Below, one piece after another: positions 24,037-31,440 of a stretch of 32,245 nt of DNA. The position numbers and the translations under genes were made by a program. The stretch covers positions 1 through 32,245 of the forward strand of contig JBAWVO010000039.1 in NCBI GenBank assembly GCA_037147235.1. Reading direction: 5' to 3'. Source of the stretch: JANXQG01 sp037147235. GTDB taxonomy: Bacteria > Planctomycetota > Planctomycetia > Pirellulales > Thermoguttaceae. The notes under the pieces were generated by a model. It was not told the origin of the DNA, searched no databases, and worked only from the letters and a program-made list of their open reading frames with translations. Each line of letters starts with the position of its first letter. Position 1 is the stretch's first letter.

Positions 24037-24099
24037 GTAAAACGGAATTCATTCCGTTGAATTGTCTTTTCCGGGCAAACGGAATGAATTCCGTTCTAC
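24037..24099. repeat. Palindromic element of double AACGGAAT arms, class 4
   Basis: The arms GTAAAACGGAATTCATTCCG and its 3' partner ending CCGTTCTAC pair at 21 of 22 positions. Each arm contains AACGGAAT-nn-ATTCCGTT, itself a palindrome. It lies between two convergent genes, 9 nt after one stop codon and touching the other (24100). It is a plausible two-way terminator or mRNA-end structure. Confidence 0.9.
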
Positions 24100-24624
24100 T
24101 TACCGCCGTCGGACGATTCCGGTGGCCCCGACCCCCAGCAGAATCAATCCGATAGCCCCTACGCAGGACAGGGCCGCCATCCCAAGAGAGACCATGCTGC
24201 GTTGGCTCTGAACCCAGGCTGGCTCGGGAATATCGATCCCGGGCAGAATCCACTTTTCAAAGTACAGCTTCGTTTCCAGGGTTGACAGGCTCTTGACGAT
24301 TTGCCTCTCGGCCTCCGGTGATCGAAGGCCGGCGAAGTGGGCAGGAAATTGGTGGTAAAGAATGACCGCTGCCACGACTGTCAGCAAAACGACAACCATG
24401 CCCGCCACGAGAAATCGCTGCGGATTTCCCCAGGCAGGTTTTGTTGCCGCAGACGTCGTCTCATAGGCTGGGGCAGGGCGCAGGCATTGAACCTCCCGCA
24501 TCGTGGGCACAACACAGGTCTGACCGCACCCGCACTGTACGGTTTCGCCGGCCTGTCGTGGTTCAATCGGGATTTCTTGCCCACAAGAGCAGGGGAGTAG
24601 ATAAGTTGTTCTATGATCACTCAC
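24100..24624 (-). CDS. Zinc-ribbon membrane protein, hypothetical
   Basis: A 174-residue protein when started at the GTG at 24624. It begins VSDHRTTYLLPCSCGQEIPIEPRQAGETVQCGCGQTCVVPTMREV, a four-site CxCG ... CxCG zinc-ribbon-like head. A transmembrane helix (FLVAGMVVVLLTVVAAVILY, about 65-85), an external stretch of about 60 residues, and a second helix (LGMAALSCVGAIGLILLGVGATGIV) at the C-terminus follow. The CxCG head is common in planctomycete proteins. In-frame sequence from 24747 to 24625 is not counted as coding because it is encoded by an inverted-repeat element. Function is unknown; a membrane-bound sensor or scaffold is only a guess. Confidence 0.65.
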   Translation of the reverse strand: MSDHRTTYLLPCSCGQEIPIEPRQAGETVQCGCGQTCVVPTMREVQCLRPAPAYETTSAATKPAWGNPQRFLVAGMVVVLLTVVAAVILYHQFPAHFAGLRSPEAERQIVKSLSTLETKLYFEKWILPGIDIPEPAWVQSQRSMVSLGMAALSCVGAIGLILLGVGATGIVRRR

Positions 24625-24652
24625 GGTTATGGCATGGCCTCGCTTGAAATAC

Positions 24653-24765
24653 CGGCTCTCCGCCAGGTTTGCGGATAATTGTGGTGCGGGCGTCCCGCCT
24701 GCCCAGGATGCTGTGATTGAACCGGGCAGGCGAGACGCCCGCACCACAAACTTGGCGGAGAGCCG
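24653..24765. repeat. Palindromic MITE-like element, class 5
   Basis: Outer TIRs CGGCTCTCCGCCAG and CTTGGCGGAGAGCCG pair, then an inner pair TGTGGTGCGGGCGTCCCGCC/GGCGAGACGCCCGCACCACA pairs almost perfectly. It lies upstream of the zinc-ribbon gene and supplies a false N-terminal extension in that frame. Confidence 0.92.
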
Positions 24766-25397
24766 AAATACCCCTGAACTCCTTCCATTCTACCAGACAG
24801 TTCACCTTCCGGCGAGTTGGACACTCGTGCAAACGTGACAAGCCATGTTAAAATGGGTAGATTTCCTCTTGCGATCGCGGAATAAACTGACTCGGAAAAC
24901 GGATGAAAAATAGAATTTACGGGGAGTTTTCGCATGTTTTATGACGTTTAAGCCGCATGCGTGAAAAAATTTTCTAATGGAACGGATAAAGTACTGGACT
25001 AACAGAAACAACCAATTAGAATGTAACACCCTGGAAGTATTCTCGGAATGTGAGCGGAGGCCCCAATCGTACGGGCGAAGGCGGATTGCTGTGGCTGGTC
25101 TCCGACCTCCTCGTTGTGGCCGGTCTCCGACCGAGTCACGCGAAGGTCTCCCGTTCCTGGGAAACCTTTGTTTCGGCGGGTCGGGAGTCCCTCGCCGAAG
25201 TTGGCCGTGCCGGTTAGAGAAGGATGGTGCTATTGGAAACTTATCTGGGCGCACCTATTCTCTTCGTAAATGGAATCCCTTGCCAAATGTTCCGTAGAGG
25301 AATCATCCAGGGAAAACCGTGGTAGAATTTTGTGGCTTTTAGCCACGGCTTGTGGCATAATGTTATGTTAAGGGAGCTTGGTCCTAGACCGTTTGAT
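24766..25397. other. Long intergenic region before the sigma factor gene
   Basis: About 630 bp with no gene I can support. It has an AT-rich stretch near 24890-25035. A 17-bp near-direct repeat (GTGGCTGGTCTCCGACC at 25091 and GTGGCCGGTCTCCGACC at 25116, 25 bp apart) follows. A small hairpin GTGGCT-TTT-AGCCAC lies at 25332-25346, and CATAAT at 25356-25361 could be a -10 box for the sigma gene, placing the transcript start near 25368. No tRNA-like fold was seen. Confidence 0.5.
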
Positions 25398-25404
25398 GGA
25401 GGAG
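25398..25404 (+). promoter_or_regulatory. Strong Shine-Dalgarno for the TTG start of the sigma gene
   Basis: GGAGGAG is followed by 8 nt and TTG at 25413, which lies in frame with the sigma factor. The earlier in-frame GTG (25332) and ATG (25365) have no ribosome site and lie within or at the putative promoter. Confidence 0.65.
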
Positions 25405-25412
25405 AATTGCAA

Positions 25413-26993
25413 TTGTACGATGCATTGCTAGACGATTTGGATGACGACGCAACTTTGCACGCGGATGAAGTGATCGACGAAATGGCCGATGACGCCATCG
25501 CGGGCTTTGGAGATGCGGACGACGATCTGATTCGGGATGTGCCCGATCATGTGGCGGATTTGGACGAACTCGACCTGGACGTCAACGTCGACGGCCTCTT
25601 GGAAGGCGTGGGTGACGACGAGACCTGGTCGGACGACCCGGTGCGCATGTACCTGACTCAGATGGGGGAGATCCCGCTGTTGTCGCGACGTGAAGAAGTA
25701 ACTCTGGCGCGGCAAATCGAAGAGACTCGCGCCAAGTTCCGCCGTCATGTGATTGCCTGCGACTACGTCATGCAGTCAGCCGTCAAGGTTCTGCGGCGGG
25801 TCCACGAGGGCGAACTGCCTTTTGATCGCACGGTCCAGGTCTCGGTGACCGACCAACTGGAAAAAAATCAGATTTTGGGTCGTTTGCCCTCGAATCTCCG
25901 CACCTTGGAAACGCTCTTGAAGCGGAACCACCACGACTACAACCTAGCCACAAGCAAGTCGCGGGCACCCGCTCAGCGTCAAGCTGCGTGGCGGCGGTTG
26001 GGGCGTCGTCGCTGCCGGGCGGTTCTCTTGATCGAGGAGCTTGGTTTGCGGACACAACGGATCGAGCCGATGATCAAGAATCTCGAGGAGTTCAGCCGCC
26101 GGGTGGATGAGCTCAAGGCTCGCATTGATGACCATCGGAAGAATAAAGGTCGCCTTCAACAGCGCGAGCCGTGGCTCACGGAATTCCGCAACATTTTACG
26201 CGCCACGCAGGAATCGCCCACCAGCCTGCGGAATCGGGCCCGTTACCTCAGGGAGGTGCATTCCATTTACCAGGAATCCAAGCGAGGGCTGTCGGAAGGA
26301 AACCTGCGTTTGGTGGTGTCGATTGCCAAGAAGTACCGCAACCGCGGCTTGAGCTTCCTCGACCTCATCCAGGAAGGCAACGCCGGTCTGATGCGTGCGG
26401 TCGATAAGTTCGAGTATCGACGTGGATTTAAGTTCTGCACCTACGCCACGTGGTGGATTCGCCAGGCTATCACCCGAGCCGTGGCCGATCAGAGTCGCAC
26501 CATACGCATTCCGGTCCACATGGTGGAAACAATGTCGAAGGTGCGAAGTGTGTCACGCAAGCTACAGCAGGACGGTAGCCGCGAGCCAACGATCGAGGAA
26601 ATCGCCAACGCCGCCGAGACGTGCGTTGACGAAGCCCGACGCGTCCTGGCCATGAGCCGTTATCCGATCAGCCTCGACCGTCCCGTGGGCAATAGCGAGG
26701 ACAGTCATTTCGGCGACTTGTTGCCGGACTCGACCACGAAGAACCCCGCCATCGGGGCAGCGCAAGGGATGCTGCGGAATCGCATCAACAAGGTTCTCAA
26801 GACGCTCAGCTACCGTGAGCGCGAGATCATCAAGCTCCGCTACGGCCTGGGCGACGGCTATAGCTACACCCTGGAAGAAGTGGGGCACATTTTCAAGGTA
26901 ACCCGCGAACGCATTCGTCAAATCGAGGCCAAAGCCGTCCGTAAGCTGCAGCAACCCAGCCGCAGCCAGGAGTTGGTCGGGTTCTTGGATTAG
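25413..26993 (+). CDS. rpoD: Principal-type sigma-70 factor
   Basis: A 526-residue sigma factor of the RpoD/SigA class. A very acidic N-terminus (first 70 residues dominated by Asp/Glu) stands where region 1.1 would be. Region 1.2 is DDPVRMYLTQMGEIPLLSRREE near 75. A non-conserved region of about 190 residues follows. Region 2 (LRLVVSIAKKYRNRGLSFLDLIQEGNAGLMRAVDKFEYRRGFKFCTYATWWIRQAI) is near 297-355, region 3 (RIPVHMVETMSKVRSVSR) follows, and region 4 (LSYREREIIKLRYGLG ... YTLEEVGHIFKVTRERIRQIEAKAVRKL) is near 465-512. The conserved elements match a housekeeping or group 2 sigma; which of these cannot be settled here. TTG 25413 is chosen for its GGAGGAG. An intrinsic terminator follows 21 nt after the stop. 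Confidence 0.9.
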   Translation: MYDALLDDLDDDATLHADEVIDEMADDAIAGFGDADDDLIRDVPDHVADLDELDLDVNVDGLLEGVGDDETWSDDPVRMYLTQMGEIPLLSRREEVTLARQIEETRAKFRRHVIACDYVMQSAVKVLRRVHEGELPFDRTVQVSVTDQLEKNQILGRLPSNLRTLETLLKRNHHDYNLATSKSRAPAQRQAAWRRLGRRRCRAVLLIEELGLRTQRIEPMIKNLEEFSRRVDELKARIDDHRKNKGRLQQREPWLTEFRNILRATQESPTSLRNRARYLREVHSIYQESKRGLSEGNLRLVVSIAKKYRNRGLSFLDLIQEGNAGLMRAVDKFEYRRGFKFCTYATWWIRQAITRAVADQSRTIRIPVHMVETMSKVRSVSRKLQQDGSREPTIEEIANAAETCVDEARRVLAMSRYPISLDRPVGNSEDSHFGDLLPDSTTKNPAIGAAQGMLRNRINKVLKTLSYREREIIKLRYGLGDGYSYTLEEVGHIFKVTRERIRQIEAKAVRKLQQPSRSQELVGFLD

Positions 26994-27014
26994 GTTTCAC
27001 GTACCGAAGAATTC

Positions 27015-27053
27015 AAGCCGCCTGCGGTTGCCGAACCGCAGGCGGCTTTTTTA
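27015..27053 (+). terminator. Rho-independent terminator after the sigma gene
   Basis: A 15-bp perfect stem AAGCCGCCTGCGGTT/AACCGCAGGCGGCTT with a GCCG loop is followed by a T tract (TTTTTTATT). It ends the rpoD-like transcript, 21 nt beyond its stop codon. Confidence 0.96.
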
Positions 27054-27211
27054 TTGACGGCAAACTCCCTGCCCAACAAAGCCTGATGATTGCGCGGTCC
27101 GACATTATTCAGGCACCGGCACCGCACGGACTTAAGTCGTATGGGAAAATCAGAACTTTGTTGCCAAAAATCGCTACGGACACGCCCCCTGAATTCCGGT
27201 ATACTAATTGA

Positions 27212-28690
27212 GTGTGCGACGGTGAAAAATCAAATGTAGTCCCCCGAGTGGGTTTTCCTGTGCTTTCCCCGACCCTTGGTATCAACTTACCCCCCCGACG
27301 AGCAGATTCCATCCAGTTCCTTCTCGGTCGAGAGAACTACGAGCGATGGCGGACAATGCCCTATAACTCCGCGCGGATGGGGCTTGAGCGGATGCGCCAA
27401 CTGTTGGAAGCGATCGGTTCGCCGGAACAAAGCCTGCCGATCGTCCACGTTGCGGGTACGAAAGGCAAGGGGTCGACGTCAGCCATGATTGCTGGGGCGT
27501 TATCGGCCGCCGGGTATCGAACCGGCCTGTTTACGTCGCCGCACCTCGAACGGATCGAAGAACGCATGACCATCAATGGGCAGCCGTGTACGGCCGAAGA
27601 ATTTACAACCTTGGTCGATCTGCTCCGGCCGACCGTTGAGACCCTCGATCGTCGCACGGCCAAGGATCAATCAGGCCCTACGTTCTTCGAGATTACGACG
27701 GCCATGGCTTTACTACACTTCACGCGGCAGAATGTTCAGGCGGCTGTGCTGGAAGTCGGTTTGGGTGGACGGCTCGACGCGACCAACATCTGCCAGCCGG
27801 CGGTCTCGGTCATCACCAGCATCAGCTTCGACCATACACAGCAATTGGGAAACACCTTGGCGGCGATTGCAGGGGAGAAGGCGGGCATTATCAAGCCGGG
27901 GGTGCCGGTGGTCAGCGGCGTCGTCGAACCGGAGGCACGTGACGTGATTCGACAGGTTTGCCGACAACGTGGTTGTCGCTTGGTTGAGCGAGACACGGAT
28001 TTTGCCTTTGACTATCACCCGCCGCAACATTTGGAACAAGCTGCCGCCAGCGGGCAGGTAGTTTATCGTCAGGTGACGCACTGCTCACTGCCCACCCCCC
28101 ACTCCACGCCGCTCACATCCCATTGTTTCGACCTTGCCTTGCCCGGACGGCACCAGGCGGCCAACGCAGCCACGGCACTGGCCACGCTCGACGTCTTGCG
28201 GCAGGCACATTGGAACATTCCCCCAACGGCCGTTCAGCAGGCCCTGGCCGGTTTATCGTGGCCGGCACGGGTACAAGTCCTATCGCGACGACCTACGGTC
28301 GTGCTTGACACGGCCCACAATGTCGCATCCATCCAAGCTCTAGTTGGAACGCTCCAGGAGAGTTTTTGTGCGGCACGGCGATTGCTAATCTTTGCCACAA
28401 CTCACGACAAAGACGTTCGCGGCATGCTCCAATGCCTGCTCGACCATTTTGACGAGGTGTATTTCACTCGCTATTTGAACAATTCTCGGGCCGTGCCACC
28501 GGAGGAGTTGCAGCAGGTGGCCAAAGAGTTAACCGGCCGGTGCTGGCCTACCTTTGGTGAACCAGTAGCGGCTTGGAAAGCTGCCCGAAGATCAGCAACG
28601 GCAAAGGATCTTGTTTGTGTAACGGGATCGTTTTTTTTGGCGTCAGAGATGGGATTGATAATCGAAAAAGAAAATCCGAATGACGAATGA
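27212..28690 (+). CDS. folC: Folylpolyglutamate/dihydrofolate synthase FolC
   Basis: An ATP-dependent Mur-ligase-fold enzyme that adds glutamate to (dihydro)folate. It has the family start region FLLGRENYERW, GLERMRQLLEAIG, P-loop HVAGTKGKGSTSAMIAGAL near 80, TSPHLERIEERM, GLGGRLDATNI and FDHTQQLGNTLAAIAGEKAGIIK. The C-terminal ligase domain has WPARVQVLSRRPTVVLDTAHN. The initiator is uncertain. No ATG precedes the conserved region; GTGs at 27212, 27248 and 27260 are possible, none with a ribosome site. TATACT at 27200-27205 would place transcription at about 27212, so a leaderless GTG is conceivable. The last codons (NPNDE and TGA) lie within a 7-bp repeat array that supplies the stop codon. 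Confidence 0.9.
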   Translation: MCDGEKSNVVPRVGFPVLSPTLGINLPPRRADSIQFLLGRENYERWRTMPYNSARMGLERMRQLLEAIGSPEQSLPIVHVAGTKGKGSTSAMIAGALSAAGYRTGLFTSPHLERIEERMTINGQPCTAEEFTTLVDLLRPTVETLDRRTAKDQSGPTFFEITTAMALLHFTRQNVQAAVLEVGLGGRLDATNICQPAVSVITSISFDHTQQLGNTLAAIAGEKAGIIKPGVPVVSGVVEPEARDVIRQVCRQRGCRLVERDTDFAFDYHPPQHLEQAAASGQVVYRQVTHCSLPTPHSTPLTSHCFDLALPGRHQAANAATALATLDVLRQAHWNIPPTAVQQALAGLSWPARVQVLSRRPTVVLDTAHNVASIQALVGTLQESFCAARRLLIFATTHDKDVRGMLQCLLDHFDEVYFTRYLNNSRAVPPEELQQVAKELTGRCWPTFGEPVAAWKAARRSATAKDLVCVTGSFFLASEMGLIIEKENPNDE

Positions 28691-28790
28691 CGAATGACGA
28701 AATCCACTATCCATAACCTGAAATCCAAATGACGAAAGAGTGGCAAGTGACGGCTTTTTCGTCATTCGTCATTCGGATTTCGTCATTTCC
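28672..28790. repeat. Inverted AATGACG heptad arrays between folC and the HemX-like gene
   Basis: A 23-bp perfect inverted repeat (28672-28694 against 28758-28780) is built of CGAATGA units, as in the array before lpxI. More scattered AATGACG and CGTCATT units lie between and after. The folC stop lies in the left arm, and the next start (28797) is 7 nt after the right-hand units. Confidence 0.9.
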
Positions 28791-28796
28791 TACCCT

Positions 28797-29846
28797 ATGC
28801 TTTCTCGCGTTCAAATCTTCTGTTTTCTGGCATCTTACGGCGTGGCCCTGGCACTGGAAGTGTCGCGGTTGTGGTTCCGGAGCGGCATCCGCGGCATCGC
28901 CATGCTTGGGTTCGTGGTAGCGGGCTGGATTGCCCACACGGCGTTCCTTTACCATTCGGCGACCGAGGTGGCCGGTTCCTCGCGTTCACCGCTGTCGAGC
29001 AATCAAGATTGGTTGCTGTTGGCGGCCTGGGTGATGGTGATGGTCTATTTTTATTTGGCCTGCTACCATCCCACCACGCATTTCGGCGTTTTCCTTTTGC
29101 CGCTCGTGTTAGGTCTGATTGTTGCAGCCCACTTCGCTGATCCGAAGCCTTTTCCACGCGAGCCGGCTTCCAGGATTTGGGGTGCCATCCACGGCACTTC
29201 GATCCTGCTGGCTACGGTTACGGTACTCTTCGGCTTTGCCGCGGGGATGATGTACCTGGGGCAGGCCGATCGTCTGAAACGCAAACGGCCGCCCTATCGG
29301 AAATTTCGGCTGCCCAGCCTCGAGTGGCTGCAAATGGCCAACGGCAGGGCGATCTTGGCGTCGATGTTGCTCGTGGGTGTCGCCGTTGCGTCGGGCATCG
29401 TGCTGAATCTGCTGAACGCTCGGCGTAGTAGCCCGAGCATTCCCTGGAACGATCCGATCGTTCTCGGCACGTTGGCGATGTTCGGCTGGCTTCTCATGCA
29501 CGCCCTTATCAGTGCGTTTTATCGGCCCATTCGCCAGAGCCGCAAGGTGGCCTACCTGACGCTGGCCAGTTTCATCTTTCTAGTCATCGCGCTGGCCTTG
29601 GGAATGTTCGTGACCACAAAACATGGCGGTGCGGGAGTAGTTGGAAAATTGAAAATTGAAAATTGCAAATTACAAATTGCAAATTTTGGAGACGAGCAGA
29701 GAGGTGAAAACCGTGCAACTAGCTTTTGCGCGGGTTCCAAGCAAAACTCCCTAAGAGCGTCACATCCTCAATTTTCAATTTTCAATTTTCAATTTTCAAT
29801 TTGCAATCCTCTTCCCACCCCCAATCCGACAGGGGGCCTCTCATGA
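28797..29846 (+). CDS. HemX/CcsA-like integral membrane protein
   Basis: A 349-residue polytopic protein of the CcsA/HemX superfamily (cytochrome c assembly protein fold). About eight helices lie within residues 1-280, including VQIFCFLASYGVALALEVSRLW, LLLAAWVMVMVYFYLACYHP, IWGAIHGTSILLATVTVLFGFAAGMMYL, and LGTLAMFGWLLMHALISAFY. HemX proteins are commonly encoded next to hemA and lower GluTR levels in Bacillus; a cytochrome c assembly role is the alternative. It overlaps hemA by ATGA, supporting the HemX reading. The final ~65 residues after KHGGAGVV are low-complexity and encoded by 7-bp repeat arrays, so the native protein probably ended near residue 283 and was extended when repeats replaced the original stop. 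ATG 28797 follows repeat DNA and lacks a good ribosome site. Confidence 0.8.
   Translation: MLSRVQIFCFLASYGVALALEVSRLWFRSGIRGIAMLGFVVAGWIAHTAFLYHSATEVAGSSRSPLSSNQDWLLLAAWVMVMVYFYLACYHPTTHFGVFLLPLVLGLIVAAHFADPKPFPREPASRIWGAIHGTSILLATVTVLFGFAAGMMYLGQADRLKRKRPPYRKFRLPSLEWLQMANGRAILASMLLVGVAVASGIVLNLLNARRSSPSIPWNDPIVLGTLAMFGWLLMHALISAFYRPIRQSRKVAYLTLASFIFLVIALALGMFVTTKHGGAGVVGKLKIENCKLQIANFGDEQRGENRATSFCAGSKQNSLRASHPQFSIFNFQFSICNPLPTPNPTGGLS
29644..29806. repeat. Opposed GAAAATT heptad arrays in the HemX-like 3' end
   Basis: Six heptads (three GAAAATT, then GCAAATT, ACAAATT, GCAAATT) span 29644-29685. Five opposed heptads (four ATTTTCA, one ATTTGCA) span 29771-29805. A spacer of about 85 nt separates them. 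Both arms are read through by the HemX-like frame, whose stop overlaps the hemA start at 29843. Confidence 0.92.
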
Positions 29847-31114
29847 ACGTCCAGGTCGTGGGTTGCAGCCATCATGGCACTTCGATTGCCATCCGCGAGC
29901 GTCTGGCTTTCGGCCGGCAGCAAGCAGAAGAGGCATTGCAGCAGTGGCGGATTTCGTTTTGCGATGTGGAATGCGTGCTTCTTTCTACGTGCAATCGCGT
30001 GGAAATCTATGCGGCAAGCCAGTCGGCGCCGATCCCCGGCATGGAAGAAATTGCCTGCTTTCTGGCCCGTTTTCATCAGCTCGATCCAAGCGAGATCGTG
30101 CCGCACCTGTTTGTCAACACGGATCAAGCAACCGTGCGGCACTTGTTCAACGTGGCTGCCAGTTTGGATAGCATGGTACTCGGTGAACCTCAGATATTGG
30201 CCCAGGTCAAGCAGGCCTACCAAGCAGCCACCGAGTGCGAGGCCACCGGTCCGCTCTTGCACATGGCCTTTCAAGCCGCCATTCGCGTCGCTCGCCGTGT
30301 AACCACCGAAACGGCCATCCACCAGCGTCGTGTGAGTATTCCCAGTGTGGCCGTGGCCGATTTCGCCCGACAAATATTCGAGCGATTCGACGACAAGGAA
30401 ACACTCGTCATCGGAGCGGGTGAAATGGCGGAAGAAACCCTCCGTTATCTCCGTGACGAAGGGGCACGGCGGATCACGGTCATCAATCGGAGCTTCGAGC
30501 GTGCCTGCCAGCGCGCACGCGAGTGGCAGGGCCAGGCGAGACCCTGGGAAGAACTCCATAGTGCGATGGCCAGGGCCGACCTCGTCATCAGTACGACCGG
30601 CGCGGGAAAGCCCATCGTCACCCTCGAAGACTTTCGCCCCATTCAGGCCGCGAGGGGGCAAAGACCCCTGTTCGTTCTCGATCTGGCCGTGCCTCGCGAT
30701 TTTGATCCGGTCATCGGCGACTGCTCGGACGTCTACCTCTATTCGGTTGACGATCTCCAAGCGGCCTGCCAAAACAACCGCGCGCTCCGCGACAAGGAGC
30801 TGCCCGCAGCCCAGCGGATCGTCGAGCAAGAGGCGAGCCGATTCATGGCCGAGCTGTATCATCGGGCGACCGGCCCGGTGATACAGCAATTGCGCGACGG
30901 ATGGCATAAGCCGAAGGAAGAAGAATTGCGGCGGCTCATGAATCGGCTGCCAAATTTGGAACAGCGCGCACAAGACGAAATCCGCCAGTCGTTCGACCGT
31001 CTGGTGAATAAATTGCTGCACCCACCGCTGGAATCATTGCGCGACGAATCACGAGAAGGCGTCCCGCATGGATTGCTGGATGCCTTGGCGCGATTGTTTC
31101 AACTGCGGGACTGA
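29843..31114 (+). CDS. hemA: Glutamyl-tRNA reductase HemA
   Basis: The first step of C5 tetrapyrrole synthesis: NADPH-dependent reduction of glutamyl-tRNA to glutamate-1-semialdehyde. The 423-residue protein has the catalytic domain with VVGCSHHGTSIAIRERLAF and nucleophile Cys50 in LLSTCNRVEIY. SMVLGEPQILAQVKQAY and the NADP-binding VIGAGEMAEETLRYL near 189 follow, with DLAVPRDFDP and a C-terminal dimerisation helix bundle (QRAQDEIRQSFDRLVNKLLHPPLESLRDE). ATG 29843 overlaps the HemX-like stop (ATGA) and has a GGGGG run 6-10 nt upstream. All residues expected of an active enzyme are present. Confidence 0.96.
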   Translation: MNVQVVGCSHHGTSIAIRERLAFGRQQAEEALQQWRISFCDVECVLLSTCNRVEIYAASQSAPIPGMEEIACFLARFHQLDPSEIVPHLFVNTDQATVRHLFNVAASLDSMVLGEPQILAQVKQAYQAATECEATGPLLHMAFQAAIRVARRVTTETAIHQRRVSIPSVAVADFARQIFERFDDKETLVIGAGEMAEETLRYLRDEGARRITVINRSFERACQRAREWQGQARPWEELHSAMARADLVISTTGAGKPIVTLEDFRPIQAARGQRPLFVLDLAVPRDFDPVIGDCSDVYLYSVDDLQAACQNNRALRDKELPAAQRIVEQEASRFMAELYHRATGPVIQQLRDGWHKPKEEELRRLMNRLPNLEQRAQDEIRQSFDRLVNKLLHPPLESLRDESREGVPHGLLDALARLFQLRD

Positions 31115-31194
31115 GGTACTCGAACCGGGCGATCGCATGGCGACGCCGCGGCCTTGATCATAGCCTTGCCAACTTTTGTCATTGCTGACTCGCC

Positions 31195-31320
31195 GTAGGG
31201 TGGGTGGAGCATCGAGCGGTGCGTTGCGCGAACGGATCTGGAACAGCGGTAAGTGCTGTCAGCGTCTCGACTTCGTGCGCAACCCACCATTTGCCGGGCG
31301 GTTCGCTCCACGCACCCTAC
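31195..31320. repeat. GTAGGGTGG palindromic element, class 3, copy B
   Basis: It starts GTAGGGTGGGTGGAGC and ends GCTCCACGCACCCTAC, near-complementary ends. An inner pair GGTGCGTTGCGCGAAC/TTCGTGCGCAACCCACC also pairs. It lies 80 nt after hemA, between it and the vWA gene; the remaining gap shows no other feature. Confidence 0.85.
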
Positions 31321-31440
31321 AGTTTATAAATAATCCGGCTAGAATAATGAGGTATGGGTCGCGAGAGTCGGTTGTCGAACCCGTTCTTAGTCGTTCTTAT
31401 TGCGCAAGTCCTTAAACCATCGACGCTTGGAGGTGCAATC

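Noticed and set aside
23751..24155. Second gene overlapping the end of the CxxTGRR protein
   Set aside because: The frame runs through the end of the real gene and then through a palindromic element; its composition is that of a shadow.
25050..25320. Structured RNA or tRNA in the region before the sigma gene
   Set aside because: There are GC-rich segments and a 17-bp direct repeat, but I find no acceptor stem, T-loop or conserved RNA core by eye.
29789..31021. A 410-residue minus-strand frame across hemA
   Set aside because: It is entirely antisense to HemA, whose catalytic and NADP-binding motifs are intact.
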